Shown here: positions 5,038-6,054 of the stretch, in pieces
Layout of the letters: each line of letters starts with the position of its first letter
Numbering within the stretch: position 1 is the first letter of the stretch
Origin: Prevotella sp. UBA3776
GTDB taxonomy: Bacteria; Bacteroidota; Bacteroidia; Bacteroidales; Bacteroidaceae
Assembly: GCA_002369515.1 (NCBI GenBank)
Contig: DFFM01000043.1
Location: forward strand, 10,773 to 16,826
Direction: 5' to 3'
Length of the DNA stretch: 6,054 bases
Program-made: the position numbers and the translations under genes
Notes under the pieces: generated by a model
What the model was told of the DNA's origin: nothing
The model's database searches: none
What the model saw: only the letters and a program-made list of their open reading frames with translations

Positions 5038-5874
5038 ATGAAAACAATGAAACTCTGGAGAAACATCCTCGTGATGACCGCTGCCATGCTCTCCCTCACC
5101 TCTTGCAGCAGCGACGATGACGACGACAAGGACATTACCAAGGAGATAAACATGAGTGTTTCCGCTGAACCGGGCGTGATGTACGACCTCTTCGACAGCA
5201 TGGGAGAACATCCCATTGAGTGCATGCGCGTGAAGACAGAGGATGAGCCGGGTAGGTGGCAAAACCTGCACTTCAACGAAGTCAAGGGTTTTACCTACGA
5301 AAGAGGTCATGAATACGAACTGCGCGTGAAGCGCACTATTTTGGCAAATCCCCCACAGGATGCCAGCAACCGTACCTACGAACTGGTGCGCATCCTGGCC
5401 GACAAGAAAGTGGAAGACGTGGCAGAGCCTGTGGAGAAAGAGATAAAGACGGAAGCCGACATCGAGTATGAGCAACAATGCCCTGTGGAGAAATATGCCA
5501 TAGCCAAAGGGGGCGAATATGTGGTGGACGGCGATGGCAAGGTGACATACGCCGACGGCACGCCGACTCCCGAATTTGACAAGCACGCACAAATCTACTT
5601 GGAGAACATTCTCGACAAGAGCCACCCGCTATGGCAGGCTGGCGCCCGCTATCAAGCAACCTACGCCTACGTCCTTTCACCGCTTACCGATGAGATACGC
5701 CTTGTGCCGAGCAGTCATTCTGGCTTCCTCTTCAAGAACATACTGACCGAGAGCGAGATGGCCCACGTCAGGCAATCGATGAAACAGGGCGAAACGCTGC
5801 ACTACGCCCTCATCCTCTGCAATGTCTATAAGCGCGCAATACAAAAAGTGGAGTTCACCATCAAGAAGAAATAA
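5038..5874 (+). CDS. DUF4377-type lipoprotein, probably surface-exposed
   Basis: The 278-residue protein begins with a lipoprotein signal peptide (residues 1-22) and lipobox LTSC, with the lipidated cysteine at 23. The following SSDDDDD matches the Ser/Asp-rich export signal reported for surface lipoproteins in Bacteroides, suggesting display on the outer face of the outer membrane. Residues about 61-125 (ECMRVKTEDEPGRW, FTYERGHEYELRVKRT, ANPPQDASNRTYELVRIL) match the pattern of DUF4377, a domain of unknown function. Residues about 140-278 form a second region that I do not recognise, with no membrane segment. ATG 5038 is chosen; ATG 5047 (MKLWRN) would also leave a valid signal peptide. The gene lies 148 bases after the receptor gene beyond a probable terminator, and I see no clear consensus promoter in that gap. 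The context suggests an accessory of the receptor, for example a ligand-binding partner. This is an inference. Confidence 0.9.
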   Translation: MKTMKLWRNILVMTAAMLSLTSCSSDDDDDKDITKEINMSVSAEPGVMYDLFDSMGEHPIECMRVKTEDEPGRWQNLHFNEVKGFTYERGHEYELRVKRTILANPPQDASNRTYELVRILADKKVEDVAEPVEKEIKTEADIEYEQQCPVEKYAIAKGGEYVVDGDGKVTYADGTPTPEFDKHAQIYLENILDKSHPLWQAGARYQATYAYVLSPLTDEIRLVPSSHSGFLFKNILTESEMAHVRQSMKQGETLHYALILCNVYKRAIQKVEFTIKKK

Positions 5875-5919
5875 ATCAAACCAGGTAACACGAAAAGCAA
5901 AAAAAATATGATTATCCGC

Positions 5920-5945
5920 AATTGTACCACCCAATTTTTTGTTTT
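5920..5945 (+). terminator. Weak AT-rich terminator candidate after the lipoprotein gene
   Basis: AATTG (5920-5924) and CAATT (5932-5936) form a five-pair stem with a seven-base loop. It is followed by a T-run interrupted by one G (5937-5945). The stem is weak, but the position 46 bases after the lipoprotein stop codon and the T-tract are suitable. Confidence 0.42.
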
Positions 5946-5977
5946 AGGGGAAATATACTAAAAGAGACAGTTGGTGG
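5927..5977. repeat. Nested inverted repeats downstream of the lipoprotein gene
   Basis: The inner repeat is TTTTAG (5942-5947) against CTAAAA (5958-5963) with a ten-base loop. The outer repeat is CCACC-C-AA (5927-5934) against TTGGTGG (5971-5977) with one bulged C. Together they could fold as one interrupted stem. It overlaps the weak terminator candidate, and the two structures would exclude each other. It may be an alternative terminator, a regulator site for the gene beyond the right edge, or chance in AT-rich DNA. Confidence 0.4.
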
Positions 5978-5995
5978 AACGCTCCGCGTCTTTTA

Positions 5996-6028
5996 AAAAA
6001 CCAATAAATACAAAGAAAAACCAATAAA
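5996..6028. repeat. 13-base direct repeat with 20-base period near the right edge
   Basis: AAAAACCAATAAA occurs at 5996-6008 and identically at 6016-6028, exactly 20 bases apart, about two helical turns. An ATG at 6032 follows immediately and stays open to the window end, so the pair may be a protein-binding site or leader element of a gene lying to the right. The A-rich composition makes part of the match cheap; the shared CCAATAAA core is the informative part. Confidence 0.42.
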
Positions 6029-6054
6029 AACATGGGGGCTTTACAAATAAAAAC

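Noticed and set aside
4960..5625. 221-codon minus-strand open frame opposite the lipoprotein gene
   Set aside because: It is a shadow of the lipoprotein gene, whose plus frame has a clear lipobox, DUF4377-like motifs and correct length.
6032..6054. ATG at 6032 as the start of a further plus-strand gene (MGALQIK...)
   Set aside because: Only seven codons are visible before the window ends, and there is no clear promoter or ribosome binding site, so it cannot be supported as a gene.
5920..6054. CRISPR or insertion-sequence end near the right edge
   Set aside because: The direct repeat has only two short copies, and the inverted repeats have no transposase nearby or recognisable terminal sequence, so neither call is supported.

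Overview
The window looks like chromosomal DNA of a Bacteroidales bacterium, probably Bacteroides- or Prevotella-like. The main grounds are promoters of the Bacteroidetes type (TTTG, about 20 bases, TAnnTTTG) on both strands, a sigma factor / DUF4974 anti-sigma / outer-membrane receptor gene order, a PF14905-type beta-barrel protein, and a lipoprotein with a Cys-Ser-Ser-Asp5 start. No ribosomal or other marker gene is present, so the genus is an inference.

Layout. Bases 1-305 (minus strand) hold the N-terminal part of a small two-helix membrane protein that runs off the left edge, with its own promoter at 412-443. Bases 306-1111 carry no intact gene that I can support. They contain a probable relic of an outer-membrane beta-barrel gene (554-721, plus), a second minus-strand promoter candidate (769-799), and the promoter of the main operon (953-983), which is overlapped by a perfect 13-bp inverted repeat (923-935 / 957-969). 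Bases 1112-4889 are a tight three-gene operon: ECF sigma factor, single-pass membrane anti-sigma factor, and an 872-residue TonB-dependent receptor-like protein with an STN signalling domain. Gaps are 13 and 9 bases. A GC-rich hairpin with a T-rich tail (4909-4951) follows. Bases 5038-5874 encode a probably surface-exposed DUF4377-type lipoprotein. The last 180 bases are AT-rich and contain a weak terminator, nested inverted repeats and a 13-base direct repeat.

How the genes may work together. The order sigma / anti-sigma / STN-bearing receptor is that of trans-envelope cell-surface signalling (FecI-FecR-FecA type). Occupancy of the outer-membrane protein would be relayed through its periplasmic STN domain to the C-terminal domain of the anti-sigma factor, which would then free the sigma factor to transcribe target genes, possibly including this operon. 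The version here is compact. The anti-sigma factor lacks the usual central FecR domain, and the receptor belongs to the PF14905 barrel group with no SusD-like partner in view; a DUF4377 lipoprotein follows instead. The ligand cannot be told from the sequence.

The most unusual DNA signals are an in-frame G-rich palindrome with G-quadruplex potential inside the anti-sigma gene, the inverted repeat across the operon promoter, and the relic gene between the divergent transcription units.
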